64,000 nucleotides of DNA from positions 557,194 to 621,193 of the forward strand of contig NZ_BMWH01000001.1 in NCBI RefSeq assembly GCF_014651135.1. The letters are read 5' to 3'. Under the pieces are notes generated by a model. That model searched no databases. It worked only from the letters and a program-made list of their open reading frames with translations, and had not been told where the DNA came from. Numbering within the stretch: the stretch's first letter is position 1; each line of letters begins with the position of its first letter. This DNA is from Streptomyces echinoruber. GTDB lineage: Bacteria; Actinomycetota; Actinomycetes; Streptomycetales; Streptomycetaceae. A program made the translations under genes and the position numbers. Below, piece after piece: positions 31,458 to 40,989 of this stretch.

Positions 31458-31500
31458 ACCGCGAGCGTAAATAATGCGCATCCCCGCTTCAAATTTTTCG

Positions 31501-31643
31501 CGCACCTCGCGCACCTCGCGCACCTCGCGCACCTCGCGGCCCGGCGGATCTCGCGAACGTCGCGGACGCCGCGGGCCTCACGAGCGGCTCCTGTGGACAT
31601 CGCGGACTTCGCGGGCGGGGTCCGCGGGGTCCGCGGGGTCCGC
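31501..31643. repeat. Two 9-bp tandem arrays upstream of nsrR
   Basis: CGCACCTCG occurs four times without interruption at 31501-31536. GGGGTCCGC occurs three times at 31617-31643. Both lie in the 300-bp gap between nsrR and the small Arg-rich frame. No gene is supported in this gap. Confidence 0.8.
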
Positions 31644-31757
31644 GGGATGCATGGGATGCGTGAGCCTCGTGGATGCCGTCGCCGGCCCGTCCGGGCACGT
31701 CCCGCACTACGATCGGCGGGCCCGACCGTCGCCGACCTCCCGCCGAAGGACACACCC

Positions 31758-31952
31758 ATGGGTTCCGCCGACAGCAGCGGCACTGCGGCGAGTACGGCGC
31801 ACAGGGAAGAGGTGCGGCGCACCGAGCGCGCCCGCCGACGCAACCGGGTGCCACTGGCCGCCGCGAGCGCCGGCTCCGCGACCAGAAGGCCGAGAAGGAC
31901 GAGAAGGCCGAGAAGGACGAGAAGGACGAGGTACTCCGCCCCCAGCACGTGA
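31758..31952 (+). CDS. Possible small Arg-rich protein (64 residues)
   Basis: An ATG at 31758 follows AAGGA at good spacing, and a TACGAT -10-like box lies at 31708-31713. The first 30 residues (MGSADSSGTAAS, then REEVRRTERARRRNR) look like a real small-protein N-terminus. The last part is a run of RRPRRTRR units encoded by a 15-18-bp repeat of GAAGGC/GAAGGA type. In the neighbouring frame the same DNA gives KAEKDEKAEKDE. A frameshift within the repeat is therefore possible. No family recognised; low confidence. Confidence 0.35.
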   Translation: MGSADSSGTAASTAHREEVRRTERARRRNRVPLAAASAGSATRRPRRTRRPRRTRRTRYSAPST

Positions 31953-32372
31953 CGGACCGTCACCAGAGCGGCGGCACACGGCGCGAGGCCGCGTCGCCCG
32001 GCGCGCGGGGGCGCGGGCCGTCCTCCGCCCAGAGCTGGGCGACGAAGGGGCGCGTCGCCCGGTGCGCGGGGCGCGGGAGGCGTGGGGAAACGGCTCGCGC
32101 CGGACACGGCCGACACGCAACGCTCGGCGAGCGCACGCGCGACGGAGGTGCTCAAGGAGCACGGCGCGAAGCCCCGTTCACAGGACGAAGCGCTCAAATC
32201 GCCCGTGATGACGGTTCCTTGGGTTTCTCTTGGCCTGTTCATTCCCCTGGCATGAACGGTTCATCCGAAAGAGTGGCCCCCATCGCATGATCCCCGGGCC
32301 TTCCCGCCGCGGGCCTGCCGGATCGGCGACGACAGACCACTCCATGCGACGAACCGCATAGCAGGGGGTTTC
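31953..32372 (+). promoter_or_regulatory. 420-bp leader region of the sedolisin gene with AdpA-like sites
   Basis: No gene is supported here. TGGCCTGTTC at 32231-32240 matches the AdpA consensus TGGCSNGWWY at all ten positions. TGGCATGAAC at 32248-32257 matches nine of ten and overlaps a palindrome ATGAAC-G-GTTCAT (32252-32264). AdpA is a known activator of Streptomyces secreted-protease genes, so control by it is a reasonable inference. Confidence 0.5.
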
Positions 32373-34316
32373 ATGAGATCCAACCGCGCCACCGTGCGTG
32401 CCGGAGTGAGCCTGGCGGCGACGCTGCCGATGCTCGCCGGCGCGCTGGCGCTCGGCATACCCGCGGCGCACGCCGCGGACCATCCCGGCCGGTCCACGCT
32501 CGCGGGCACCAAGCCCGCGTGGGCCACGGCCAAGGCGGACAAGGGCGCGGCCTCCGACAGCGCCCGCGTCTCGGCCCGGGTCTACCTCGCCGGGCGGGAC
32601 GCCAGCGGCCTCGCCGCCTACGCGAGGGCCGTCTCGGACCCGCACTCCGCCGACTACGGCAAGTACCTGAGCGCCCGTCAGGCGCAGGCGCGCTTCGGCG
32701 CGACCAAGGCCCAGGTGGCCGCCGTGAAGTCCTGGCTGACCTCGGCCGGCCTGGAAGTCACCGCCGTCACGCGGCACTACGTCGCCGTCTCCGGCGACGT
32801 GGCCGCCGCGGAGAAGGCGTTCGGCACCCAGCTCCACAACTACACCAAGGGGTCGAGGACCTACCGCGCCCCGGCCGCCCAGGCCACCGTGCCCGACAGC
32901 GTGCGCGGCGCCGTGCTGACCGTCACCGGTCTGGACAACGCCCCGCACAAGGCGAGCCACCACGACCAGCTGCCACCGCCGGAGACCGTCTTCCGCAACG
33001 CGCCGCCGTTCTCGACCTACTACGGCTCGAACCCGGCGACCACGCTGCCGCAGGCCTACGGGCACACCGTGCCGTACGCCGTCCAGGGCTACACCGGCAA
33101 GCAGCTGCGCGCCGCCTACGGCGCCGGCACGTACACCGGCCGGGGCGTCCGCATCGCCATCACCGACGCCTACGCCTCCCCCACCATCGCCTACGACGCG
33201 GCGACCTACGCCGCCAAGCACGGCGACGCGCGCTGGAGGACCGGCCAGCTCCACCAGGTGCTGCCGAAGAACTACACCAGGACCGAGGCGTGCGGGGCGG
33301 CCGGCTGGTACGGCGAGGAGACCCTCGACGTCGAGGCCGTGCACGCGGTCGCGCCGGCCGCGGACGTCACCTACGTCGGCGCCGCGTCCTGCTACGACGA
33401 CGACCTGCTCGACTCGCTCAGCAAGATCGTCGACAACCACCTGGCCGACATCGTCTCCAACTCCTGGGGCGACATCGAGGCCAACCAGACGCCGGACCTG
33501 GCCGCCGCCTACGACCAGGTCTTCCAGTTCGGCGCGGTGGAGGGCATCGGCTTCTACTTCTCCTCCGGCGACAACGGCGACGAGGTCGCCAACACCGGCA
33601 CCAAGCAGGTCGACACCCCGGCCAACTCGGCCTGGGTGACGGCGGTCGGCGGCACCTCGCTGGCCGTCGGCAAGAACAACACGTACCTGTGGGAGACCGG
33701 CTGGGGCACCGAGAAGGCCGTGCTGTCGGCCGACGGCAAGAGCTGGACCGGCTTCCCCGGCTCCTTCACCTCGGGCGCGGGCGGCGGCACCAGCCGCACC
33801 GTGGCCGAGCCGTACTACCAGAAGGGCGTCGTGCCCGACGCGCTCGCCCGGGCGTACCACGCCACCGGCAACCGCGTCGTGCCGGACATCGCGGCGATCG
33901 CCGACCCCAACACCGGCTTCAGGGTCGGCCAGACCCAGACCCTGCCCGACGGCAGGACGCAGGCGTACGACGAGTACCGCATCGGCGGCACCTCGCTCGC
34001 CGCGCCGGTGATCGCCGCCGTCCAGGCCCTGGCGCAGGAGGCCCGCGGCGGCAAGCCGATCGGCTTCGCCAACCCGGCCATCTACGCCCGCTACGGGTCG
34101 AAGGTCTACCACGACGTCACCGACGACCCGACCGGCTACGGCCTGGCCGTCGCCCGCGTCGACTACGTCAACGGCCACGACGCCACCGGCGGCCTGACCA
34201 CCTCGGTCCGCAGCCTGGGCAAGGACAGCTCGCTGAAGGCCGTGAAGGGCTACGACGACGTCACCGGCGTGGGCACGCCCGCGAACGGCTACGTCGAGTC
34301 CTACCGACGGCGCTGA
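32373..34316 (+). CDS. Secreted S53 family serine-carboxyl protease (sedolisin / kumamolisin type)
   Basis: A 647-residue preproprotease. The signal peptide spans residues 1-34, ending near AAHAAD. The propeptide (about 45-200) has the family's DYGKYLSARQ and AAEKAFGTQLHNY segments. The catalytic domain shows EETLDVEAVHAVAP with the catalytic Glu and Asp, VSNSWGD with the oxyanion Asp, and GGTSLAAPV with the catalytic Ser. The end (DVTGVGTPANGY) contains the calcium-site region. Such enzymes usually work in acid surroundings and feed on extracellular protein. ATG 32373 follows GGGGG at moderate spacing. AdpA-like sites lie about 120-140 bases upstream and a strong terminator follows. Confidence 0.92.
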   Translation: MRSNRATVRAGVSLAATLPMLAGALALGIPAAHAADHPGRSTLAGTKPAWATAKADKGAASDSARVSARVYLAGRDASGLAAYARAVSDPHSADYGKYLSARQAQARFGATKAQVAAVKSWLTSAGLEVTAVTRHYVAVSGDVAAAEKAFGTQLHNYTKGSRTYRAPAAQATVPDSVRGAVLTVTGLDNAPHKASHHDQLPPPETVFRNAPPFSTYYGSNPATTLPQAYGHTVPYAVQGYTGKQLRAAYGAGTYTGRGVRIAITDAYASPTIAYDAATYAAKHGDARWRTGQLHQVLPKNYTRTEACGAAGWYGEETLDVEAVHAVAPAADVTYVGAASCYDDDLLDSLSKIVDNHLADIVSNSWGDIEANQTPDLAAAYDQVFQFGAVEGIGFYFSSGDNGDEVANTGTKQVDTPANSAWVTAVGGTSLAVGKNNTYLWETGWGTEKAVLSADGKSWTGFPGSFTSGAGGGTSRTVAEPYYQKGVVPDALARAYHATGNRVVPDIAAIADPNTGFRVGQTQTLPDGRTQAYDEYRIGGTSLAAPVIAAVQALAQEARGGKPIGFANPAIYARYGSKVYHDVTDDPTGYGLAVARVDYVNGHDATGGLTTSVRSLGKDSSLKAVKGYDDVTGVGTPANGYVESYRRR

Positions 34317-34330
34317 TCACCGCCGTCGAC

Positions 34331-34374
34331 GGGGTGGTGCGGGGTGACCCGCACCACCCCATTGCGTCTTTTTG
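34331..34374 (+). terminator. Rho-independent terminator after the S53 protease
   Basis: GGGGTGGTGCGGG and CCCGCACCACCCC form a perfect 13-bp stem with a GTGA loop (34331-34360), followed by ATTGCGTCTTTTT. A T-tract of this sort is unusual in such G/C-rich DNA, so this is a strong call. Confidence 0.88.
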
Positions 34375-34379
34375 ACGAT

Positions 34380-34385
34380 TACACT
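34380..34385 (+). promoter_or_regulatory. Candidate -10 element (TACACT) for leaderless nadE
   Basis: TACACT ends six bases before GTG 34392. No ribosome-binding site is visible, and the upstream terminator ends only about 18 bases before the gene, so nadE needs its own promoter here. Confidence 0.45.
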
Positions 34386-34391
34386 GGCCGC

Positions 34392-36146
34392 GTGCCTCAA
34401 CTTCGCCTCGCCCTCAACCAGACCGACTCGCGCGTCGGCGATCTCGCCGGGAACACCGAGACGATCGTCCGCTGGACCCGGCACTCCGCCGAGCGGGGAG
34501 CCCACCTCGCGGTGTTCCCGGAGATGGCGCTGACCGGGTATCCCGTCGAGGACCTGGCCCTGAGGTCCTCCTTCGTGGAGGCGTCCCGGGCCGCGCTGCG
34601 CGCCCTCGCCGCCCGCCTGGCCGACGAGGGCCTCGGCGAGCTGCCGGTGCTCGTCGGCTACCTCGACCGCTGCGAGACCGCCCAGCCCAAGTACGGCCAG
34701 CCGGCCGGCACGCCGCAGAACGCGGCGGCGGTGCTGCACCGCGGCCGGGTGGTGCTGAACTTCGCCAAGCACCACCTGCCCAACTACGGCGTCTTCGACG
34801 AGTTCCGCTACTTCGTGCCCGGCGACACGATGCCGGTGCTGCGCCTGCACGGCATCGACATCGCCCTCGCCATCTGCGAGGACCTGTGGCAGGACGGCGG
34901 CCGCGTCCCGGCGGCGCGCACCGCCCGCGCCGGCCTGCTGGTCTCGATCAACGCCTCCCCCTACGAGCGCAACAAGGACGACACCCGCCTGGAGCTGGTC
35001 CGCAAGCGCGCCCAGGAGGCCGGCTGCACCACGGCCTACCTCGCCATGGTCGGCGGCCAGGACGAGCTGGTCTTCGACGGCGACTCGATCGTCGTCGGCG
35101 CCGACGGCGGGGTCGTGGCGCGCGCCCCGCAGTTCGACGAGGGCTGCTTCCTGCTCGACCTCGACCTGCCGGCCGCGTCGCCCGACGCGCCGGACGGCGT
35201 GGTCGACGACGGGCTGCGCATCGACCGCGTGGTGCTGTCCGAGGAGCCCCTTCAGCCGTACGAGCCGGTGCACACCGGCGACTACGCCGAGCGCCTCGAC
35301 GACGACGAGGAGGTCTACACCGCCCTGGTGGTGGGCCTGCGCGCCTACGTGCGCAAGAACGGCTTCAGGTCCGTGCTGGTGGGCCTGTCCGGCGGCATCG
35401 ACTCCGCGCTGGTCGCCGCGATCGCCTGCGACGCGGTGGGCCCGGAGAACGTCTACGGCGTGTCCATGCCGTCCCGGTACTCCTCCGAGCACTCCAAGGA
35501 GGACGCGGCCGAGCTGGCCCGCCGCACCGGCCTGAACTTCCGCACGGTGCCGATCGCCCCCATGTTCGACACGTACATGGACGCGCTGCACCTGACCGGC
35601 CTGGCCGAGGAGAACCTCCAGTCCCGCCTGCGCGGCACCCTGCTCATGGCCCTCTCCAACCAGGAGGGCCACATCGTGCTGGCGCCCGGCAACAAGTCGG
35701 AGCTGGCGGTCGGCTACTCCACGCTCTACGGCGACTCGGTGGGCGCCTACGGCCCCATCAAGGACGTGTACAAGACGTCGGTCTTCCGCCTCGCCAAGTG
35801 GCGCAACAAGGCGGCCGAGGAGCGCGGGCAGGTCCCGCCGATCCCGGAGAACTCGATCACCAAGCCGCCGAGCGCGGAACTGCGCCCGGGCCAGGTCGAC
35901 ACCGACTCGCTGCCCGACTACCCGGTCCTCGACGCCATCCTCGAACGCTACGTCGACCAGGACCAGGGCGCCGACGCGATCGTCGCCGCCGGCTTCGACC
36001 GCGAGCTGGTGACGAAGACCCTCCGCATGGTCGACACCGCCGAGTACAAGCGCCGCCAGTACCCGCCGGGCACCAAGATCTCCCCCAAGGTCTTCGGCAA
36101 GGACCGCCGCCTGCCGATCACCAACGGGTGGCGGGAGACGGCGTAG
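34392..36146 (+). CDS. nadE: Glutamine-dependent NAD+ synthetase
   Basis: A 584-residue two-domain enzyme making NAD+ from nicotinate adenine dinucleotide with glutamine as ammonia donor. The nitrilase-type glutaminase domain (1-260) has the catalytic set Glu in VFPEMALTGYP, Lys in FAKHHLPNYG and Cys in LAICEDLWQDGG. The synthetase domain has the ATP P-loop VGLSGGIDSALVAA (about 333-346), then YGVSMPSRYSSEHS and LAPGNKSELAVGYSTLYGD. GTG 34392 was chosen because of the TACACT -10 box six bases upstream and family N-termini that begin MPQLRLALNQ. It is convergent to the EEP gene across a repeat-rich gap. Confidence 0.94.
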   Translation: MPQLRLALNQTDSRVGDLAGNTETIVRWTRHSAERGAHLAVFPEMALTGYPVEDLALRSSFVEASRAALRALAARLADEGLGELPVLVGYLDRCETAQPKYGQPAGTPQNAAAVLHRGRVVLNFAKHHLPNYGVFDEFRYFVPGDTMPVLRLHGIDIALAICEDLWQDGGRVPAARTARAGLLVSINASPYERNKDDTRLELVRKRAQEAGCTTAYLAMVGGQDELVFDGDSIVVGADGGVVARAPQFDEGCFLLDLDLPAASPDAPDGVVDDGLRIDRVVLSEEPLQPYEPVHTGDYAERLDDDEEVYTALVVGLRAYVRKNGFRSVLVGLSGGIDSALVAAIACDAVGPENVYGVSMPSRYSSEHSKEDAAELARRTGLNFRTVPIAPMFDTYMDALHLTGLAEENLQSRLRGTLLMALSNQEGHIVLAPGNKSELAVGYSTLYGDSVGAYGPIKDVYKTSVFRLAKWRNKAAEERGQVPPIPENSITKPPSAELRPGQVDTDSLPDYPVLDAILERYVDQDQGADAIVAAGFDRELVTKTLRMVDTAEYKRRQYPPGTKISPKVFGKDRRLPITNGWRETA

Positions 36147-36169
36147 CGCGACACCGCGGTCCCCGGCCG

Positions 36170-36306
36170 CGGCCCGGCGGCGCCTGTCGGGCGACGGCGC
36201 CTGCCGGGCCGGCGGTACCTGTCGGCCCGGCGGCGTTTCCCGGACCGGCGATGCCACCCGGACCGGCAGCGCCACCCGGCCGACGGCGCCTGCCGGCCCG
36301 GCGGTG
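36170..36306. repeat. Degenerate GC-rich repeats between nadE and the EEP gene
   Basis: The 160-bp convergent gap is built from variants of CGGCGCCTGYCGGGCGACGG and CGGACCGGC, about 18-23 bp each, running up to the stop codon of the EEP gene. Copies are imperfect. No gene or clear terminator was seen. Confidence 0.6.
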
Positions 36307-37353
36307 TCAGGACCTGGTGAGGTCCAGCCGCGCCGCGACCGGCAGGTGGTCGCTGCCGGTGGCGGGCAGCGACCAGGAGCTGACCGGCTCGATGCCCCGG
36401 ACGAGGATCTGGTCGATGCGGGCCATCGGGAAGGACGCCGGCCAGCTGAACCCGAAGCCGCTGCCCGCGGCGCCCTGGGTGGAGCGCATCTGGGAGGTCA
36501 CGGCGTTCAGGGCGCGGTCGTTCATGGTGCCGTTGGCGTCGCCGAGCAGGATCACCCGGCGCAGCCTCTCGTCGGCGATGGCCTCGCCCAGTGCGTCGGC
36601 GCTGGTGTCCCGCTGCCGGGCGGTGAACCCGGCGGCCAGCTTCACCCGGACCGACGGCAGGTGGGCGACGTAGACCGCGATCTCGCCCTGCGGGGTGGCG
36701 ACGGTGGCCCGCATCGCGCGCACCCAGCCCAGCCGGATGTCGACCGGGCGCACCCCGCTGAGCGGGTACCTGCTCCACAGCCCGACGGTGCCCTGCACCG
36801 CGTGGTACCGGTAGGTCGACGCCAGCGCCCGCTCGTACACGGGCACCGCCGAGGAGGTCAGCTCCTCCAGGGCGAGCACGTCGGCGCCGGAGGCGGCCAC
36901 GTCGCGGGCGGTGCCGACCGGGTCGGGGTTGTCGGCGTTGACGTTGTGCGTGGCCACCGTCAGGTCGCCGCCGGCGGCCTGCTTGCCGGTGAGCAGCCCG
37001 CCGAAGAGGTTGAGCCAGACGAGCGCCGGCAGCAGCACGGCGATCAGCGCGGTCGCCGACCGGCGCAGCAGGGCGACGGCGAGCAGCACCGGCACCAGCA
37101 GGCCGAACCACGGCAGGAACGTCTCCGTCAGGCTGCCCAGGTTGCCGATCCGGTTGGGGATGCGCGCGTGCAGCAGCATCACCAGGGCCAGCAGGACGGC
37201 CGCCGCGGCGGTGACCAGGCCGCGCCGCCAGATCCGCGGGTCGCCGCGCCATCCGGCGAGGACGCGCCGCGCCAGACGCCGGAGGCCGGCTCCCCGGCGC
37301 CCCGGCCCCGAGCCGCCGTCCACCGTCTCCGTCCTGTACGCCTGCTGCGCCAT
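36307..37353 (-). CDS. Membrane-anchored endonuclease/exonuclease/phosphatase family protein
   Basis: A 348-residue protein. After a charged N-terminus come three hydrophobic segments (RRGLVTAAAAVLLALVMLL, FLPWFGLLVPVLLAVALL, ATALIAVLLPALVWLNLF), then an extracytoplasmic EEP domain (about 130-348). EEP motifs are THNVNADNPD, DVLALEELTS with the metal-binding Glu, YVAHLPS, LLGDANGTMNDRAL with the catalytic Asp/Asn pair, and GSDHLPVAARLDL with the final Asp-His. Such proteins are phosphodiesterases, so an exported nuclease or lipid/sugar phosphodiesterase is likely. The start is ATG 37353. A pathway role is not visible from the neighbours. Confidence 0.85.
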   Translation of the reverse strand: MAQQAYRTETVDGGSGPGRRGAGLRRLARRVLAGWRGDPRIWRRGLVTAAAAVLLALVMLLHARIPNRIGNLGSLTETFLPWFGLLVPVLLAVALLRRSATALIAVLLPALVWLNLFGGLLTGKQAAGGDLTVATHNVNADNPDPVGTARDVAASGADVLALEELTSSAVPVYERALASTYRYHAVQGTVGLWSRYPLSGVRPVDIRLGWVRAMRATVATPQGEIAVYVAHLPSVRVKLAAGFTARQRDTSADALGEAIADERLRRVILLGDANGTMNDRALNAVTSQMRSTQGAAGSGFGFSWPASFPMARIDQILVRGIEPVSSWSLPATGSDHLPVAARLDLTRS

Positions 37354-37580
37354 ACCGTCGCCTCACCACCTGCTGTGCACGCCGTCCGTTCCCCCCGCGT
37401 CCCCCGCGTTCCCCCGCGTCACGACCCTAGGGGATGGACGGCTCCGTTCCCGCCGTCGTGTGACGGCCGTCCGGGCACGAGGACGAACGAGTCGCCGCCG
37501 GGAGTTCCAGCGGCGGGAGCGACCGGCGGGCACTGTGACGAAACCCGCACATCGGGGCGGGCCGACGGCCGGTGCGCGCC

Positions 37581-38210
37581 TTACGCGGGCGGGGGGCTGA
37601 CGGGCCGTAGCCCCTCCAGGACCTTGTCGACGATCTCCTCCGCCAGCCCCTCGGGCAGGTCGGCGTCGGGGCGCATCAGGGTGCGCACCAGCATGGGGCC
37701 GAAGACGAGGTCGTTGACCAGGTCGATGTCGATGTCGGCGCGCAGTTCGCCGTTGGCCTGGCCGCGGCGCAGGATCTCCTTCTGGAGCCTGCGGCGCGGT
37801 TCGACGACGGTGGCGTGGTAGGCCGCCCATATCCGGGGGCTGCTCTTCATCTGCGCGTACACGCTGTGCAGCAGCGCCGACGAACGGGTCATCAGACCGC
37901 GCCGGCGGTGCTGTTCCAGCAGCGCCACGAGGTCGTCGCGCATGGAGGTGCCGGGCAGTTCGGGGCCCGGCGGTTCGGCGGCGCGCACCACGTCGACGAA
38001 GAGCTCCTCCTTGCCGCTCCAGCGGCGGTAGATGGTGGCCTTGCCGACGCCCGCGGTGCGCGCGATGCGCTCCACGGACAGCTCGGCCAGCGGCACGCCG
38101 TCCTCCAGGAGCTTCATGACGCCCTCCATGATGGCGCGCTCCACCGCCTCGCTGCGGGGGCGTCCCCTGACCGGGGTGCCGGAGGCGGTCCGGCTGTCGG
38201 CGAGGCTCAC
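37581..38210 (-). CDS. TetR family regulator of the adjacent MFS exporter
   Basis: A 209-residue regulator. The helix-turn-helix lies at about residues 15-60 (ERAIMEGVMKLLEDG, then VERIARTAGVGKATIYRRWSGKEELF), followed by a C-terminal ligand domain with HSVYAQMKSSPRIWAAYH. It is the second gene after the MFS exporter on the same strand, 101 bases downstream. The 29-bp palindrome in front of the exporter is the likely operator, giving drug-induced autoregulated expression. The start is GTG 38210; GAAGGGA lies somewhat far upstream. Confidence 0.87.
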   Translation of the reverse strand: MSLADSRTASGTPVRGRPRSEAVERAIMEGVMKLLEDGVPLAELSVERIARTAGVGKATIYRRWSGKEELFVDVVRAAEPPGPELPGTSMRDDLVALLEQHRRRGLMTRSSALLHSVYAQMKSSPRIWAAYHATVVEPRRRLQKEILRRGQANGELRADIDIDLVNDLVFGPMLVRTLMRPDADLPEGLAEEIVDKVLEGLRPVSPPPA

Positions 38211-38311
38211 TGCGGATTCGTCCCTTCGTCCGTCGGCGGAGGCTGTGCGCCGCGCGCGGGGCGCGGCGGCGCGCGGTGGTCCGGCTGGGGCCTTCCCCGG
38301 CCCGGTGCCCC

Positions 38312-39901
38312 TCATTCGGCCGCCGTCACCAGCTCCTGCTCCTCCTCGCTCTGCCGGGGCCGTTCCTGCCGTCCCGGCAGGAACAGGGCCACCACCAGCG
38401 CGCCGATCAGCGCGATGCCGGTGCCGCACAGCGCGGTGACGTGCATCGCGTGCAGGAAGGCGTCGTTGGCGGGGGCGACGAGCGCCCTGCCCTGCGGGCC
38501 GAGCTTCGCGGCGACGCCGAGGGTGGACTCGATGGACTCGCCCGCGATCTGTCGTACGGCGGCGGGCAGCACGGTCAGCTTGTCCTCGATGCCGTTGCGG
38601 TAGGCCGTGGAGAGCACCGAGCCGAGCACGGCGATGCCGAGCGCGCCGCCGACCTGCCGGAAGGTGTTGCTGAGCGCGGAGGCGGAGCCGGCCTTCTCGC
38701 GCGGCAGGGCCTGCATGATGACGACGCTGGTCGGCGTCATGATGTGCGCCATGCCGGTGCCCATGAGGAAGAACACGACCTCCAGCGCCCAGATCGGCGT
38801 GTCCGCCTCGAAGCCGGCGAACGCGGCCAGCATGGCGGCGAGCAGCAGCAGGCCGCCGGTGGTGGTGGCCTTGTTGCCGAACCGGTCGACGAGCAGCCGG
38901 GCCCGCGGCGCGAAGATCATCTGCGCGGCCGCCAGCGGCAGCATCAGCAGGCCGGACTGCAGCGGCGAGTAGCCGCGCACGCTCTGCGTGTAGAAGACGG
39001 CGAAGAAGGTCACGCCCATCAGTGCGAAGAACACCAGCGCGATGGCGGCCATGGCGGCCGAGAAGACCTTGTTCTTGAAGTACGTCACGTCCAGCGACGG
39101 GTGGTCGCTGCGCCGCTCGAAGAGGACGAAGCCGGTCAGCACCGCGAGACCGGCGGCGATGGTGGCCAGCACGACGGGGTCGGTGAAGTCGGCGAGCTGG
39201 CCGCCCTTGATGATGCCGTACACCAGCAGCACCAGGCCGACGATGGACAGCAGGACGCCGACCGGGTCGAGGCGGCCGGGGCGCGGGTCGCGGGAGTCGG
39301 GCACCAGCCACGCCATCAGCACCAGCGCGAGCAGCACGATCGGCACGTTGACGAGGAAGACCGACCCCCACCAGAAGTGGTCCAGCAGCAGGCCGCCGGT
39401 GATCGGGCCGATGGCGATGGCCAGGCCGACGCCGCCGGCCCAGATGCCGATGGCCTTGGGCTGCTCCTCGCGCTCGAAGACGTTCATCAGGACGGCGAGG
39501 GTGGCGGGCATGACGAAGGCGGCGCCCAGGCCCATCACCGCGCGGAAGGCGATGAGCTGGTCCGGGGAGCCGGCCCAGGCGGCCAGGGCGGAGCCGATGC
39601 CGAAGACGGTGATGCCGCCCAGCAGCGTCTTCTTGCGGCCCAGCCGGTCGCCGAGCAGACCGGCGGTGAACAGCAGGCCGGCGAAGACGAGCGTGTAGGC
39701 GTTGATCGCCCACTCCAGCTCGCTCTGCGTGGCACCCAGCCCGGTCGGCGCCGGGGTGGAGATGGTCTTGATGGCGACGTTCAGGATCGAGTTGTCGAGC
39801 ACCACGATCAGCAGGCTCAGCATGAGCACGCCGAGGATGGCCCAGCGGCGTCGGTGCACGGCCTCGGGTATCCGGGAGGCGTTGACGGCAGGAGTGGTCA
39901 T
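38312..39901 (-). CDS. DHA2 family multidrug MFS exporter (14 transmembrane helices)
   Basis: A 529-residue proton-driven exporter of the EmrB/QacA type. The start [20 protein letters not shown] precedes the first helix ([23 protein letters not shown]) with the LD-S-NVA pattern of this family. The motif A region is [16 protein letters not shown]. Motif C is typified by [23 protein letters not shown]. Length and hydrophobic pattern fit 14 helices. The tail is acidic ([11 protein letters not shown]). With the following TetR gene and the palindromic operator upstream it forms a self-contained drug-resistance unit. The substrate cannot be told from sequence. Confidence 0.9.
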   Translation of the reverse strand: MTTPAVNASRIPEAVHRRRWAILGVLMLSLLIVVLDNSILNVAIKTISTPAPTGLGATQSELEWAINAYTLVFAGLLFTAGLLGDRLGRKKTLLGGITVFGIGSALAAWAGSPDQLIAFRAVMGLGAAFVMPATLAVLMNVFEREEQPKAIGIWAGGVGLAIAIGPITGGLLLDHFWWGSVFLVNVPIVLLALVLMAWLVPDSRDPRPGRLDPVGVLLSIVGLVLLVYGIIKGGQLADFTDPVVLATIAAGLAVLTGFVLFERRSDHPSLDVTYFKNKVFSAAMAAIALVFFALMGVTFFAVFYTQSVRGYSPLQSGLLMLPLAAAQMIFAPRARLLVDRFGNKATTTGGLLLLAAMLAAFAGFEADTPIWALEVVFFLMGTGMAHIMTPTSVVIMQALPREKAGSASALSNTFRQVGGALGIAVLGSVLSTAYRNGIEDKLTVLPAAVRQIAGESIESTLGVAAKLGPQGRALVAPANDAFLHAMHVTALCGTGIALIGALVVALFLPGRQERPRQSEEEQELVTAAE

Positions 39902-39918
39902 GGTGTCAGCCTAACCAC

Positions 39919-39947
39919 TTACGATACGGAACCGTCCCGTATCGTAA
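39919..39947. promoter_or_regulatory. 29-bp palindromic TetR-type operator
   Basis: TTACGATACGG, a 7-base spacer and CCGTATCGTAA form a perfect inverted repeat of 11-bp arms, 18 bases upstream of the MFS start. It also lies 124 bases before panB on the other strand. It is the likely binding site of the TetR regulator at 37581-38210. Confidence 0.8.
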
Positions 39948-40071
39948 ATCTTTTTACCCGCTCCTTACGTGAGCCAAGCCCCTCTAGCCGCGGCTGGCAC
40001 GAGGTGCCACCATGGAGGGGATCCGGGGACGCCGTCAGGGCGCCTCGAGATGGACCGAAGGAGCCGTTGCA

Positions 40072-40956
40072 ATGACGCAGCTTTCGGCTGCCCAGCCCGC
40101 CCAGCCCGGCACGGCCCGCCCCTCCGACGGCAGCAAGGCGCTGTACGGAGGCAAGGGGACCCGCCGCATCACCGTCCGCGACATCGCCGCCGCCAAGGAG
40201 CGCGGCGAGAAGTGGCCCATGCTCACCGCCTACGACGCGATGACCGCCTCCGTCTTCGACGAGGCCGGCATCCCGGTGATCCTGGTCGGCGACTCCGCGG
40301 GCAACTGCCACCTCGGGTACGACACCACCGTGCCCGTCACCCTCGACGAGATGACCATGCTGTCGGCGGCCGTGGTGCGCGGCACGCGCCGCGCCCTGAT
40401 CGTCGGCGACCTGCCCTTCGGCTCCTACCAGGAGGGCCCGGTGCAGGCGCTGCGCTCGGCCACCCGCCTGGTGAAGGAGGCGGGTGTGGGCGCCGTGAAG
40501 CTGGAGGGCGGCGAGCGCTCGCACGAGCAGATCCGGCTGCTGGTGGAGTCCGGCATCCCGGTCATGGCGCACATCGGCCTGACCCCGCAGTCCGTGCACG
40601 CCATGGGCTACCGGGTGCAGGGCCGCGGCGAGGAGGCGGCCGCGCAGCTCCTGCGCGACGCCAAGGCCGTGCAGGACGCGGGCGCCTTCGCCGTCGTCCT
40701 GGAACTCGTGCCGGCCGAGCTGGCCGCCGAGGTGACCCGGGTGCTGCACATCCCGACCGTCGGCATCGGCGCCGGACCGGAGACGGACGCGCAGGTGCTG
40801 GTGTGGACCGACATGCTCGGGCTGACCGGCGGGCGGGTGCCGAGGTTCGTCAAGCAGTACGCCGACCTGCGGCGGGTCATGGGCGACGCGGCACGGGCGT
40901 TCGCCGAGGACGTCGTCGGCGGAACGTTCCCGCAGGAGGAGCACTCCGTGCACTGA
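40072..40956 (+). CDS. panB: 3-methyl-2-oxobutanoate hydroxymethyltransferase
   Basis: A 294-residue cytoplasmic enzyme that adds a hydroxymethyl group from methylene-tetrahydrofolate to alpha-ketoisovalerate, the first step to pantothenate and coenzyme A. Family motifs are [37 protein letters not shown] with the Mg-binding Asp, [26 protein letters not shown] and [10 protein letters not shown] with the catalytic Glu. A 30-residue polar N-terminal extension is typical of Streptomyces. ATG 40072 has AAGGAG. It stands alone; panC and panD are not near. A strong terminator follows. Confidence 0.95.
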   Translation: MTQLSAAQPAQPGTARPSDGSKALYGGKGTRRITVRDIAAAKERGEKWPMLTAYDAMTASVFDEAGIPVILVGDSAGNCHLGYDTTVPVTLDEMTMLSAAVVRGTRRALIVGDLPFGSYQEGPVQALRSATRLVKEAGVGAVKLEGGERSHEQIRLLVESGIPVMAHIGLTPQSVHAMGYRVQGRGEEAAAQLLRDAKAVQDAGAFAVVLELVPAELAAEVTRVLHIPTVGIGAGPETDAQVLVWTDMLGLTGGRVPRFVKQYADLRRVMGDAARAFAEDVVGGTFPQEEHSVH

Positions 40957-40989
40957 CGCCCACCCTCCCACCGAGCCACCGCGGTACCA

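Noticed and set aside
31466..31495. Second NsrR site in front of nsrR itself
   Set aside because: The region is A/T-rich and has ATGCGCAT, but no dyad comparable to the hmp site could be aligned.
31415..32242. Minus-strand frame with a Leu-rich stretch (LVLLVLLGLLVLLG) that looks like a membrane helix
   Set aside because: The hydrophobic run is only the reverse reading of the GAGAAGGAC repeat; there is no good start and codon use is poor.
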